The translations under genes were made by a program, and so were the position numbers. Below the pieces are notes generated by a model, which saw only the letters and a program-made list of their open reading frames with translations, had not been told where the DNA came from and did no database searches. A DNA stretch of 64,000 bases from Thermaerobacter sp. FW80 (lineage in GTDB: Bacteria > Bacillota > Sulfobacillia > Thermaerobacterales > Thermaerobacteraceae). Where the stretch lies: assembly GCF_004634385.1 (NCBI RefSeq), contig NZ_CP037895.1:657245-721244 (forward strand), in the 5' to 3' direction. Positions 19,501 through 31,367 of the stretch are shown here, one piece after another (within the stretch, counting starts at the first letter, position 1; the number at the start of each line of letters is the position of its first letter).

Positions 19501-21543
19501 TCAGTCGGCCGGCACGCTGGTGGCGCGCTGGGCGGCATCCTCGTGGCCCTGCTCCGCCGCCTCCCGGGGGTCGTCCGGCAGGCCGTAGCGGCCGGCGAAG
19601 TAGGCGTCCAGGATCGCCCGGGCCACCGGTCCCGCCGCCAGGGCGCCGCCGCCGCCCGCGTGGATCACCACCGCCACCGCGATCTCCGGCTCCTCCCCCT
19701 CGCCGGCCGGGGCGAAGGCGATGAACCACCCGTGGTTCTCGTATTCCGGCTCGTTGGCACCGACCTCGGCCGTTCCCGTCTTCCCCGCGACGACGTAGGG
19801 CGCGTCGCGGAAGACGCCGTAGGCCGTCCCGGACCACCCGCCGTTGGCCCGCGTCACGGTGACCATGGCCTCCCGCACCCGTTCCAGGTACGCCGTGGGG
19901 AGGTCGACGGTGCCCAGCGGATCCGGCTGCGCCTTCCACAGGACGCGACCGGTGCGGCCGTCGCGGATCTCCTGCACCAGGTAGGGACGGTAGCGGGTGC
20001 CGCCGTTGGCCAGGGTGGCGGTGTAGACGGCCATCTGCAGCGGCGTGAAGGCGTGCAGCCCCTGGCCGATGGCCGCGTTGAGCGTGTCGCCCCCGTACCA
20101 CCGGCGCTCCTCGGGGCGGCCGCGGGCGTTGACCTTGGCCTTCAACTCGGGGGTCGCCAGCGACCCCGTGACCTCGTCCGCCAGGTCGCGCAGCCCCGTG
20201 GGCTGCCCCAGGCCGAACTGGGTCGCCACCTGGACGATGGCGTCGATGCCGGCGTTGAGCCCCGCCTGGTAGAAGTACACGTTGCACGAGCGCCCGATGG
20301 CCTCGTCGAAGTCCACGTGGCCGTGGGACCGCCAGTCGCCGAATTCGTTCCCCGCGAAGACGAACGAACCGGTGCAGGAGACGGAACGCGGCAGTCCTCC
20401 GCGCAGCATGGCCGCCAGCGCCGTGATGGGCTTGAAGGTGGACCCCGGCGGCAACGCCGCCTGGATGGCCAGGTTCATGGCGGGACCCAGCACCGGCTTC
20501 CCGCGGTACGTGGCGTCCCAGTTGACCACCGCGCCGACCCTGCGCGCCACCTGGGGGTACCGCGGGTCGCTGGGCTCCATGAACGCCTGCCTCGCGAAGT
20601 CGTTGGGGTCGAAGGCGGGGTAGGAGGCCATGGCCAGGATCGCGCCGGTGCGCACGTCGATGGCCACGGCCGCGCCATTGCGGGCGGGGCAGGGACAGGG
20701 GTCGGACCGCAGCCGGCGGAGCTCCTGGATGCGCTGGGCCAGGGCCTCCTCCGCGACCCGCTGCAGCCGCGCGTCCAGCGTCAGGACCACGGTGTTGCCG
20801 GGCCGGGGCGGCACGGCATACCGCTCCGCCTCGGCCCCCAGCAGCAGGTACTGGCTGACGTCGGCCAGCGGCCGGCCGCGGGCGTCCACCTCCACCAGGC
20901 GCTGGCCGTCGACGCCCGCCAGCCCGCGGACCACCCCCCCGCTCGGCAACCGGACCTCCTGGTCGTAGGTCCCCTCGATGCCGGAAACGCCTCGCAGCTG
21001 CCAGGGCCGCTGCCCCTCGCGCACGTAGCCCAGGACCTGGGCGGCCAGCGTCCCACCGGGGTAGTGTCGCAGGGGCTGCGCCTCGACGATCACCCCCGGT
21101 AGCCGCTCGCGGTTCTCGGCCAGGGCGGTGATCTCCGCCGGCGTCAGCTCAGCCTTCAGCCGCACGGGGATCTCCGGCACGGGCTTGAGGCGCAGCTGGG
21201 CCTCGGCGTCTTCGATCGCCTCCACCGGGATGTCGAGGATGCCGCTCAGCAGTCGCCGCGCCTCGGGGTCCAGCCCCTGGCGGGTGTACACCAGGTACGC
21301 CGAATAGGCGGGCAGGCTGGTGGCCAGCACCTGGCCGCGCCGGTCCAGGATCTGACCCCGCGGCGCGGGCACGTAGACCTTGCGCAGCCGTTGGCCGGCG
21401 GCGTACTCGCTGAGCTCGTCGCCCATGACCACCTGCAAGACGTAGAGGCGGCCGAGCAGCAGCACCGTCCAGGCCAGCAGGAGCCCCATCAGCACGTTGC
21501 GCCGGCGCAGGCGGCGCCGTTGGGCCAGTTCCTCCGGGTTCAT
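19501..21543 (-). CDS. mrdA: Penicillin-binding protein 2 (elongasome transpeptidase)
   Basis: Class B PBP that cross-links peptidoglycan in the elongasome, partner of RodA. The 680-residue protein has one N-terminal transmembrane helix (about 16-37), a PBP dimer domain (about 55-270) and a transpeptidase domain with S368-T-F-K371, S419-C-N421 and K588-T-G-T591. The ATG at 21543 overlaps the mreD stop (ATGA) and has GGAGG six bases upstream; an ATG two codons earlier is less well placed. It ends the mreBCD-mrdA run. Confidence 0.95.
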   Translation of the reverse strand: MNPEELAQRRRLRRRNVLMGLLLAWTVLLLGRLYVLQVVMGDELSEYAAGQRLRKVYVPAPRGQILDRRGQVLATSLPAYSAYLVYTRQGLDPEARRLLSGILDIPVEAIEDAEAQLRLKPVPEIPVRLKAELTPAEITALAENRERLPGVIVEAQPLRHYPGGTLAAQVLGYVREGQRPWQLRGVSGIEGTYDQEVRLPSGGVVRGLAGVDGQRLVEVDARGRPLADVSQYLLLGAEAERYAVPPRPGNTVVLTLDARLQRVAEEALAQRIQELRRLRSDPCPCPARNGAAVAIDVRTGAILAMASYPAFDPNDFARQAFMEPSDPRYPQVARRVGAVVNWDATYRGKPVLGPAMNLAIQAALPPGSTFKPITALAAMLRGGLPRSVSCTGSFVFAGNEFGDWRSHGHVDFDEAIGRSCNVYFYQAGLNAGIDAIVQVATQFGLGQPTGLRDLADEVTGSLATPELKAKVNARGRPEERRWYGGDTLNAAIGQGLHAFTPLQMAVYTATLANGGTRYRPYLVQEIRDGRTGRVLWKAQPDPLGTVDLPTAYLERVREAMVTVTRANGGWSGTAYGVFRDAPYVVAGKTGTAEVGANEPEYENHGWFIAFAPAGEGEEPEIAVAVVIHAGGGGALAAGPVARAILDAYFAGRYGLPDDPREAAEQGHEDAAQRATSVPAD

Positions 21544-22076
21544 GGCCATCCTCCCCGCCAGCCGCCCAGGGTCTCGAAAGCCCGCGCCTCCCGTTCCCGG
21601 CGCTGCAGCCAGAGGACGAACCGGAACACCAGGGGCGCCACCACGGCAGCCGCGATCAGCTCAGGCACCAGGGTGCGGGACCAGGCCCAGAGATCGACAG
21701 CGGTGACCGGCATGCCCGTCGCCCCCGCCACCAGGAGTCCGCGCACCGTCTCCGCGAGCCAGGTGGCCGTCACCCCCAGCGCCGGGGACAGGCCCGGCAC
21801 GTCGCGGTAGAGGCTCTCCCCCGCCTTGCCGCCCACCCACCCGGCCAGGGCGTGCAACAGGGACCAGGAGCCGACCAGCCTCCCCGTCCACAGATCCAGC
21901 GCCAGGCCGGCCATGCCCCCCACGGCCAAGCCCTGCCGCGGCCCGTAGACGAGGCCCGCGGCCACCCCCAGCAGCAGCGGCAGGTGCAGCCGCGGCAGCC
22001 CCAGGGACGGAACCCCGGTCGCCTCCAGCCACAGCGCCACCAGGGCGAGCAAGGCCCACCGCGCCGGACGCCTCAT
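21540..22076 (-). CDS. mreD: Rod shape-determining membrane protein MreD
   Basis: Small integral membrane protein of the elongasome that links MreC, RodA and PBP2. The 178 residues contain five to six hydrophobic helices, with LYRDVPGLSPALGVTAT between helices, and end in a charged C-terminus. Sequence conservation is low as usual for MreD; the call rests on size, topology and position. Its start overlaps the mreC stop and its stop overlaps mrdA, each by four bases, so the three are translationally coupled. Confidence 0.9.
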   Translation of the reverse strand: MRRPARWALLALVALWLEATGVPSLGLPRLHLPLLLGVAAGLVYGPRQGLAVGGMAGLALDLWTGRLVGSWSLLHALAGWVGGKAGESLYRDVPGLSPALGVTATWLAETVRGLLVAGATGMPVTAVDLWAWSRTLVPELIAAAVVAPLVFRFVLWLQRREREARAFETLGGWRGGWP

Positions 22077-23002
22077 GGCGCCGCCCCTCCGCGGGCCACC
22101 TCGGGCAGCCGCCCCGTCCGCGCCAGCGCTCCCCGGCCGGTGGGGCCGGGCCCCGACGCCGTGCCGCCCTCCGGCACGGCCTCCTCCGGTCGCAGGGGAT
22201 GGAGCAGCAGCACCGCCGCCAGGCGGTTCAGGGGCGCGCTGGGCCGCACGGTCGCCTGGACGCCCAGGCCGGTGGGGTCGCGGCCCACCGACGTGACGGT
22301 GCCGATGGGCAACCCCGGGGGGAAGACCGGCCCCAGCCCCGAGGTGACCACGTCGTCGCCCACCCGGACGTCGGCGTCGGGGGCGAACAGCGTCATCAGC
22401 AGCTCCGGGGCGTCGCCGCCGCGGCCGTAGACCACGCCCGCCTCGCCGCTGCGGCCGACCAGGGCGCCGACGCCGCTCTCCGGATCGGTGATCAGCAGCA
22501 CCCGTGCGGTGTGCGGCGTGACCGCCGTCACCCGCCCCACCACCCCACCGGGCACCACCGCCACCATGCCGGGCTGGACGCCATCGGCCGCGCCCTGGTC
22601 CAGGGTGACCTCCTGGTACCACCGATCCGGGGTGCGCCCGATCACCCGGGCGGCCAGGGCGGCGTCGGGTCGCGCCTGCTTGAGTCCGAGGAGCTCCTCC
22701 AGCTGCCGGTTCTCCCGCTCCAGCTGCCGCATCTGGGCCTCGACGCCATGCAGCCGCTGCAGCTCTGCCTGCAGCCGCTGGTTCTCCGCCTCCAGGCGCC
22801 CCAGCACCGCCAGGGTCCGCGCCATCTCTCCGGCGCCCCGCGCAATGCGCGAGGTCACGCCGCCCAGGGGCGCCATCACCTCCTGCAGCGCCCCCTCCAG
22901 GAAGGTCGGCCGCGGCCGCAGGGTGCGGGTGGCGGCCATCACGCCGGCCGCAAGGGCCAGCACCAGGGCCAGGGCCAGCAACCTGCGGAGCCACGGCACC
23001 AT
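22073..23002 (-). CDS. mreC: Rod shape-determining protein MreC
   Basis: Membrane-anchored extracellular scaffold of the elongasome. The 309 residues have one transmembrane helix (about 6-25) and a coiled coil (about 65-105, rich in LEAENQRLQAEL heptads). The beta-barrel MreC domain covers about 112-265, with VIGRTPDRWYQEVTLDQG and SGVGALVGRSGEAGVV. Residues after 270 are a Pro/Gly tail. The ATG at 23002 has GGAGAG upstream. It follows mreB by 42 bases. Confidence 0.94.
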   Translation of the reverse strand: MVPWLRRLLALALVLALAAGVMAATRTLRPRPTFLEGALQEVMAPLGGVTSRIARGAGEMARTLAVLGRLEAENQRLQAELQRLHGVEAQMRQLERENRQLEELLGLKQARPDAALAARVIGRTPDRWYQEVTLDQGAADGVQPGMVAVVPGGVVGRVTAVTPHTARVLLITDPESGVGALVGRSGEAGVVYGRGGDAPELLMTLFAPDADVRVGDDVVTSGLGPVFPPGLPIGTVTSVGRDPTGLGVQATVRPSAPLNRLAAVLLLHPLRPEEAVPEGGTASGPGPTGRGALARTGRLPEVARGGAAP

Positions 23003-23044
23003 GGCGCTCTCCGCCCCTCTCTCCCGTCGCCGGCGGTGCCGGCA

Positions 23045-24082
23045 TCAGGCCAGGCGGCGCGAGGTGGCCAGGCTCCGCTGGACGTTGTCGATCACATCCA
23101 GGTACTTGCCCGCCCCGAGAGCCACCGACAACAGCGGGTCTTCGGCGATGTGCACGGGCATGCCCGTCTCCTCGGCCACCCGGCGATCCAGCCCCCGGAG
23201 CAGGGAGCCGCCGCCGGTCATCACGATGCCCCGGTCCATGATGTCGGAGGCCAGCTCCGGCGGCGTCCGCTCCAGCGTCACCTTGATGGCGTCGACGATG
23301 GCCGCCACCGTCTCCGACAGCGCCTCGCGGATCTCCGCCGCCGTCACCTCGATGGTCTTGGGCAGGCCCGTGACCAGGTCGCGACCGCGGATCTCCACCG
23401 AGCCCTCGTCGTCCATGGGGTAGGCCGACCCGATGGCGATCTTGACCTCCTCCGCGGTGCGCTCGCCGATCAGCAGGTTGTAGTTGCGCTTGACGTAGTT
23501 GACGATGGCCTCGTCCATCTCGTCGCCGCCGATGCGGATCGACCGGTGGGTGACGATGCCGCCCAGGGAGATGATGGCCACCTCGGTGGTGCCGCCGCCG
23601 ATGTCCACGATCATGTTCCCCGTCGGTTCGTGGACCGGCAGGCCCGCCCCGATGGCCGCGGCCATGGGCTCCTCGATGGGGTATGCCTTGCGGGCGCCGG
23701 CCTGTTCCGTGGCGTCGACCACCGCCCGCTTCTCCACCTCGGTGACCCCGGAGGGCAGGCAGATGACCACCCGCGGCCGTAGCAGCGGGCGACCGCGCAG
23801 GGCCTTGGCGATGAAGTGGCGCAGCATCGCCTGGGTGATCTCGAAGTCGGCGATGACGCCGTCCTTCATCGGTCGCACGGCGATGATGTTGCCGGGCGTG
23901 CGCCCGATCATGCGCTTGGCCTCTTCCCCGACGGCCAGCACCTGCTTGGTCTCCGCCTGGACGGCCACCACCGACGGCTCGTGGATCACGATGCCCCGGC
24001 CCCGCACGTAGACCAGCGTGTTGGCCGTCCCCAGGTCGATCCCCATGTCCCGCGAGAAGTAGCGGTATACCGACTCCAGCAC
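23045..24082 (-). CDS. mreB: Actin-like cell shape protein MreB
   Basis: Membrane-associated actin homologue that orients lateral wall synthesis. The 345-residue protein has the phosphate-1 motif [14 protein letters not shown], phosphate-2 [20 protein letters not shown], and adenosine motif [14 protein letters not shown]. The GTG at 24082 is chosen because AGGGGG lies eight bases upstream and the product then begins near the family start; the frame is open far upstream through radC antisense composition. It lies between radC and mreC. Confidence 0.95.
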   Translation of the reverse strand: MLESVYRYFSRDMGIDLGTANTLVYVRGRGIVIHEPSVVAVQAETKQVLAVGEEAKRMIGRTPGNIIAVRPMKDGVIADFEITQAMLRHFIAKALRGRPLLRPRVVICLPSGVTEVEKRAVVDATEQAGARKAYPIEEPMAAAIGAGLPVHEPTGNMIVDIGGGTTEVAIISLGGIVTHRSIRIGGDEMDEAIVNYVKRNYNLLIGERTAEEVKIAIGSAYPMDDEGSVEIRGRDLVTGLPKTIEVTAAEIREALSETVAAIVDAIKVTLERTPPELASDIMDRGIVMTGGGSLLRGLDRRVAEETGMPVHIAEDPLLSVALGAGKYLDVIDNVQRSLATSRRLA

Positions 24083-24204
24083 CGCCAACGCCCCCTGACC
24101 GTGCTGCCTCGTGGTCCGCGTTGCCGCGCCCGCGGCGGAGCGGCCGCCGGCGGCCGTGCCGCCGGTCCCCGACCGTTCCGGTGCACGGCCCCCGCCGCCC
24201 CGCC

Positions 24205-25107
24205 TCAGGTCTCCCCCACCAGGCCTGCCTCGCGCAGGCTGGCGTATCGCCGGTTGCCGATGATCACGTGGTCGAGCACGTCGATCCCGACGATGCGCCC
24301 GGCTTCCACCAGGCGACGGGTCACCTGGACGTCCTCCGGGCTCGGCGTCGGGTCGCCGCTGGGGTGGTTGTGCACCAGGATCAGCGCGGCCGCTCCGCGC
24401 CGGATGGCGGCGCGGAACACCTCCCGCGGGTGCACCATGGACCCGTTGAGCGTACCGATCGAGATCAAGTCCACACCTAGTACATAATGTTTGGTGTTCA
24501 AGAGGACCACGTATAAATGTTCCCTGTCCAGGTCCTTCATGCCGGCCATCAGCAACCGGCTCACGTCTTCCGGGCACCGCACGCGGGGTCGCGCCGGTGG
24601 CGCCGCGGCCAGCCGCCGGCCCAGCTCCACGGCCGCCGCGATGCGGGCGGCGCGGGCCGGGCCGATGCCGGGGATCTGGCAGAGCTCCTCCGCTCGCACC
24701 GCGGCCAGCCACTGGAGGGCGTCCAACTCCCCCACCGGCCGAGCTCCGCCGCCGGCACCTCGCACCTCGACGGCCCTCCCGCCGCCTGCCACCCGGTGGG
24801 CGCGGCGGCGGGGCGCGACCCCACGCGCCGCCCGCCCCCCGTCGCCCGGCGGGACGGCGGGCTCGCCCACCCGCCCATCCCAGCCGCCGACGCCGTAGGC
24901 CAGGACCCGGCGGGCCAGGTCGAGGGCGGACTCGCCGCTGCCCGTGCCCGAACCGATCAGGATGGCCAAGAGGTCGGCGGTGCTCAGAGCCGGTGCCCCG
25001 CCGGCCAGCAACCGCTCCCGCGGACGATCCGACGGGGGCAGGTCCTTGATGCGCGGCCGCCGGAGCCGGTGGGCAGCGGGGGCTCGTCCCCCGGGCGACC
25101 GCCTCAT
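24205..25107 (-). CDS. radC: RadC family JAB-domain protein
   Basis: RadC-type protein with a JAB/MPN metalloprotease-like domain; its DNA-repair role is disputed. An N-terminal UPF0758 helical region starts [19 protein letters not shown] helix-hairpin-helix (about 140-160, [15 protein letters not shown]) leads to the JAB domain (about 178-300) with [15 protein letters not shown], the His-x-His...Asp zinc site. Residues about 76-125 are a Gly/Arg-rich insertion. The ATG at 25107 overlaps the maf stop and has GGGGAGG ten bases upstream. The maf-radC-mreB order is standard. Confidence 0.93.
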   Translation of the reverse strand: MRRSPGGRAPAAHRLRRPRIKDLPPSDRPRERLLAGGAPALSTADLLAILIGSGTGSGESALDLARRVLAYGVGGWDGRVGEPAVPPGDGGRAARGVAPRRRAHRVAGGGRAVEVRGAGGGARPVGELDALQWLAAVRAEELCQIPGIGPARAARIAAAVELGRRLAAAPPARPRVRCPEDVSRLLMAGMKDLDREHLYVVLLNTKHYVLGVDLISIGTLNGSMVHPREVFRAAIRRGAAALILVHNHPSGDPTPSPEDVQVTRRLVEAGRIVGIDVLDHVIIGNRRYASLREAGLVGET

Positions 25108-25760
25108 CGGCTGCCGCCTCCCCGCAGCGTCGCCGCACCGCGGACCGCCAGGACGCGAACGCCGAATTGGGCCAAGAGATCGGCCAGCAAGGGGAGGGGC
25201 AAGCCAACGACGTTAAAGTAACACCCGTCGATGCGGGCAACAAGGGTCGCCCCGAGCCCCTGGATCGCGTAGGCGCCGGCCTTGTCCATCGGCTCCCCCG
25301 TCGCCACGTAGGCCTCGATCTCCTCCTGGGCCAAGGGGCGAATCCAGACCCGGGTCAGACGACTGCCCGTCGCCTCCCGCCCCGTGGCGGCGTCGACGAC
25401 GGCGACGCCCGACGCCACGCGGTGCTCGCGCCCGGCCAGCGTCGACAGCATCGCCACCGCGTCGGAGCGGTCCCGTGGCTTGCCCAGCAGGCGCCCGTCC
25501 ACCTCCACCACGGTGTCGGCGCCGATGACCAGGGCGCCGGGGTGGCGCCGGGCCACGTCCCGCGCCTTGCTCACCGCCTGGCGCATCGCCCAGGCGGCGG
25601 GATCCAGCGCCCCGGGCAGGGCCTCCGGCAGGGGCTCCTCCTGGTGCGACGGGTCCTGGGTGAAGGGCAGCCCCAGCATCTGCATGAGCTGGACCCGCCG
25701 CGGCGAAGCGGACGCCAGGACCAGCGGTCGGCTGGGCCCGATCCCGCTCACCGGCCCCAC
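25104..25760 (-). CDS. maf: Maf nucleotide pyrophosphatase
   Basis: Maf-family pyrophosphatase that hydrolyses non-canonical or pyrimidine NTPs, linked to septation control. The 218-residue protein has [11 protein letters not shown] at 12-22, the catalytic [16 protein letters not shown] segment near 78-93, and YAIQGLGA near 163. The first GTG (25760) and a GTG three codons later (25751) are both possible starts after a G-rich stretch. The stop overlaps the radC start by four bases. Confidence 0.93.
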   Translation of the reverse strand: MGPVSGIGPSRPLVLASASPRRVQLMQMLGLPFTQDPSHQEEPLPEALPGALDPAAWAMRQAVSKARDVARRHPGALVIGADTVVEVDGRLLGKPRDRSDAVAMLSTLAGREHRVASGVAVVDAATGREATGSRLTRVWIRPLAQEEIEAYVATGEPMDKAGAYAIQGLGATLVARIDGCYFNVVGLPLPLLADLLAQFGVRVLAVRGAATLRGGGSR

Positions 25761-25866
25761 CCCCCCACGGACGCAGCCGGGACCGAACTCCGGACGAACC
25801 GGCCCTGCGCCGACGGCCGCCGGTGCATGCCGACCCCCTCGCGACCGGCGGCCCGACCGGCGGCGC

Positions 25867-26121
25867 TCAACGCCGTCGCCCCAACCAGAGCAGGGCAGCC
25901 ACGATCCCCAACAGGCCGCCAGCGGTGACGTCCAGGTGCAGGCCGAGGGTGACCGCCCCCAGATGGGGGACGCGCAGCGTCGCGGGGCCGAAGGCGGGCC
26001 CTAGCCCTTGGCTCAGCCAGGGCAGCCCGAGACCGGCCGCATGGTCGGCCACCAGGTTGCCCAACCCGTTGCCGATCAGCACGGCGGCCACCGCGCGCCA
26101 CCCGCCACCCCGCCGTCGCAT
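25867..26121 (-). CDS. DUF4321-like small membrane protein
   Basis: Small two-helix membrane protein of unknown function. The 84 residues have hydrophobic segments at about 9-24 and 62-80, with GNLVADHAAGLG between and a basic start and end. Size, topology and position just upstream of maf match DUF4321 proteins found beside maf in other Firmicutes. The ATG at 26121 is preceded by GGGAGACG. A copy of the GGACGAACCGG motif lies between it and maf (25792-25802). Confidence 0.65.
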   Translation of the reverse strand: MRRRGGGWRAVAAVLIGNGLGNLVADHAAGLGLPWLSQGLGPAFGPATLRVPHLGAVTLGLHLDVTAGGLLGIVAALLWLGRRR

Positions 26122-26426
26122 GCCGATCCGTCTCCCTTCCCGTCGCCCTCAGGCCGGTCCCTTTCTTCGGTACGCCCACGCTGTCGCCTCCCGGTTGTCG
26201 AAAAGTGATGATGGCCACCATTATCTTGCGATATTCCAGGGTTTTCCACAAGCCTGGGGGTGCCGCCTTCCCACCCGTCGACGGGCCCGGGGCGGGCGGC
26301 TGGGCCCGTGCGCCGCGCGACCCCAGGGCGACCCCGGGACGGCCCCGCACGCGATGCGGCGGCGGAGGCCGGTGGCCTCCGCCGCCGCATCGCCGCCTGG
26401 AGCGCACCCTCGGCCCGGACCCGCTG
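26122..26426. other. Spacer after valS
   Basis: About 300 bases without a gene. It includes a perfect hairpin at the valS end and a less G+C-rich stretch at 26195-26255, unusual for this sequence, in which I recognise no promoter or RNA. Confidence 0.45.
26351..26393 (-). terminator. Hairpin after valS
   Basis: Perfect inverted repeat with 20-base arms around a 3-base loop, 34 bases beyond the valS stop. No U-tract follows. Position and strength suggest the 3' end of the valS transcript. Confidence 0.55.
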
Positions 26427-29456
<3,030 letters not shown>

Positions 29457-29486
29457 GGATCCCGCTCCTTTCCGGCCCAAGTCAAA

Positions 29487-29905
29487 GGGCCCCTCGCCAC
29501 AAGGGGCGAGAGGCCCTCCTCTCGCGGTACCACCCTTCTTCCGCCTCGCCAGCCGCCCGCCTCCCGGTGGACCCGGTGCGGGGCGACGGACGCCGGCGAG
29601 GCGCTCGCTGGCGCGCTCACGGGCGCCACCCGCCCGGCCTACCCCCGCCCGCCCGAGACGGCCGCCGTCGTCGGACCGCCCAGGCGGACGGGATCGACGC
29701 GGGAGCTCCGGGGCGACTTCGGGGCCCGCCGCTGCGGAGGGCGCCTCCCAGCCCCCGGGCGCCCCTCTCTGGCCGGGGCGCGGCCCCTACTCCTCCCCGT
29801 CATCGCCGGTCCGTCGACGGATGGCGACCGCCGGCCCCGCGGCGCGGCGACGAACCGCAGCGCCGGGCGACGACGCCCCATCCCGTCGACGACATGACGT
29901 TGACT
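29487..29905 (-). promoter_or_regulatory. valS T-box leader
   Basis: Contains an AGTAG motif, AGAGAG at 29770-29765 and a distal loop near 29750. The specifier loop reads GAA-GTC-GCC with the Val codon GTC at 29717-29715, matching the valS gene downstream. The T-box core AGGGTGGTACCGCG is at 29536-29523, followed by an imperfect terminator hairpin at about 29522-29487 and CCCTTTGACTT. It differs from the leuS leader in having no tRNA between specifier and antiterminator. Confidence 0.9.
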
Positions 29906-29907
29906 GT

Positions 29908-29938
29908 AGTGTAGGGGGAGCGCAGCGGGCCCTGTCAA
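29908..29938 (-). promoter_or_regulatory. valS T-box promoter
   Basis: TTGACA at 29938-29933 with TACACT at 29913-29908, a 19-base spacer (a shifted CTACAC gives 18). It sits at the edge of the TnpB-like fragment at 29939-30030. Confidence 0.7.
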
Positions 29939-30030
29939 GGTCCGCGCCCGCCGCAGGGCAGCGTCCACGGCACCTCCACGTCCCCGCCCGGGTGCCCGGG
30001 ACACGGCCTGCCAAGCGCTCTGTCACAGGA
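29939..30030 (-). pseudogene. Decayed TnpB-like fragment (short)
   Basis: Read on the minus strand, this stretch gives VTERLAGR, then after frame changes GDVEVPWTLP, resembling the N-terminal region of IS200/IS605-family TnpB proteins (LVKERL...EVPWTLPALRR). It shares a 17-base identical core (29961-29977) and the adjoining CGCCCGCCGCA with the fragment at 44021-44200. No RuvC-like motif, terminal hairpins or TnpA are present, so it is only a relic. Confidence is limited by its length. Confidence 0.45.
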
Positions 30031-30038
30031 TCGCCGCG

Positions 30039-31367
30039 TCACCGGTCGACGGAGACCGCGCGCCGTCGCGCGAGGCCGAGCAACTCCAGCCAGCCGGTGC
30101 GCTGCATGCGCAGGGCGGTCCGGGCGTAGACGCGACCGGCCAAGAGGAGCAGCAGGACCGCCACCGCCACCGTCCACGCCGTGGCGCCGGCCACCTCCCA
30201 CCACGCCGCCCGCCCCTGGACCAGTCGGACCAGCAGGGCCATGGGCGCTGCGGGCGGGATCCAGGCGGCCCAGCGGACCACGGCGCCGTCGGGGCTGCCC
30301 AGGCCGCTGACCCCAGCGAAGAACGCCACCGTCAGGAGCAGGGTCACCGGCATCTGCAGCTGCCCCGCGTCCTCGGTGCGGCCGGACATGGCGCCCACCA
30401 CGGCGTACAGCGCCCCGTAGATCAGGAAGGCGAGGGGGAAGGCGGCCAGCAAGGCGATCCACGCCTCCGGCGGCACCACCAGCAGCCCGCCCGTCCCGCC
30501 GTCCGCGCCACCGCCCCAGCGCTGGGCGCCGGGCCAGGCGGCGACGGCCAGCCCCGCCAGCGCCCAGCCCAGCACCTGGACCAGCCCTGCCAGCCCGACG
30601 CCGGCCAGCTTGCCGAAGATCAGCGTCGAGGGCGACACGGCGGCCAGGAGCACCTCGATCACGCGGTTGGCCTTCTCCATGACGATCCCGTTCATCAGCA
30701 CCGCGCCGTACCCCGCCACCTGGACGTAGAGGAGGAACAGCAACCCGTAGCTGGTGAAGAACCGGACCACCGGGTTGCCGTCCGCCCGCGGACCCCCGTC
30801 GAGCACCTCGACCCGCAGCGCCGGCTCCGCCGTCAGCGCCCGCCACTGGTCGGGGGACAGGCCCAGCTGCGCGCTGCGCCAGGCCCCGACCACCGGGGTC
30901 AGGGCCTGCTGCAACAGCGGCGCCAGCGCGTCGTCCGCGGTGGCGGTCGTTAGGACGAAGGCCGCCTCCCCCGCGGGCCCCTCCCCCGGCCGCACCGCGA
31001 GCACCGCGTCCACGTGGCCGTCGCGCAAGAGCTGGCGCACCCGCTCGGGGGTGGCGGGTCCCGGTTCGCGACGAACCCGGAAGCCCAGCTCCTCGGGACC
31101 CGCGGTGGCCACGGCGGCCGCCAAGGCCTCGTAGGTGGCGCCCCCCGGGTCGACCACCGCCACGTCGCGGACCCCCTTGCGGTCGAAGAAGGCGAGGATC
31201 GCCGGCGCGAAGCTCATCAGGGCGATCAGCGCCACGCCCGCCAGGGCGGCGACCAGGAACGCGCCGCTGCGCACGATGGCGCGGAACTCGTGGGCCGCCA
31301 CGACGGCGGTCCGTGGCGCCCGCCGGGGACGCCGCACCCCCGGGACCGGCGCCCGCTCACGCGACAC
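30039..31367 (-). CDS. ABC-2 type exporter permease, NatB-like
   Basis: Membrane subunit of an ABC exporter of the NatB/ABC-2 family, whose best known member exports sodium. The 442 residues have one N-terminal helix (about 35-57), a large extracytoplasmic domain (about 60-195) and five to six C-terminal helices, with NGIVMEKANRVIEVLLAAVSP (about 227-247), the hallmark motif of this family. The GTG at 31367 overlaps the end of the ATPase frame by 11 bases, so the two were translationally coupled. Because the ATPase gene is frameshifted, transporter function is uncertain. Confidence 0.85.
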   Translation of the reverse strand: MSRERAPVPGVRRPRRAPRTAVVAAHEFRAIVRSGAFLVAALAGVALIALMSFAPAILAFFDRKGVRDVAVVDPGGATYEALAAAVATAGPEELGFRVRREPGPATPERVRQLLRDGHVDAVLAVRPGEGPAGEAAFVLTTATADDALAPLLQQALTPVVGAWRSAQLGLSPDQWRALTAEPALRVEVLDGGPRADGNPVVRFFTSYGLLFLLYVQVAGYGAVLMNGIVMEKANRVIEVLLAAVSPSTLIFGKLAGVGLAGLVQVLGWALAGLAVAAWPGAQRWGGGADGGTGGLLVVPPEAWIALLAAFPLAFLIYGALYAVVGAMSGRTEDAGQLQMPVTLLLTVAFFAGVSGLGSPDGAVVRWAAWIPPAAPMALLVRLVQGRAAWWEVAGATAWTVAVAVLLLLLAGRVYARTALRMQRTGWLELLGLARRRAVSVDR

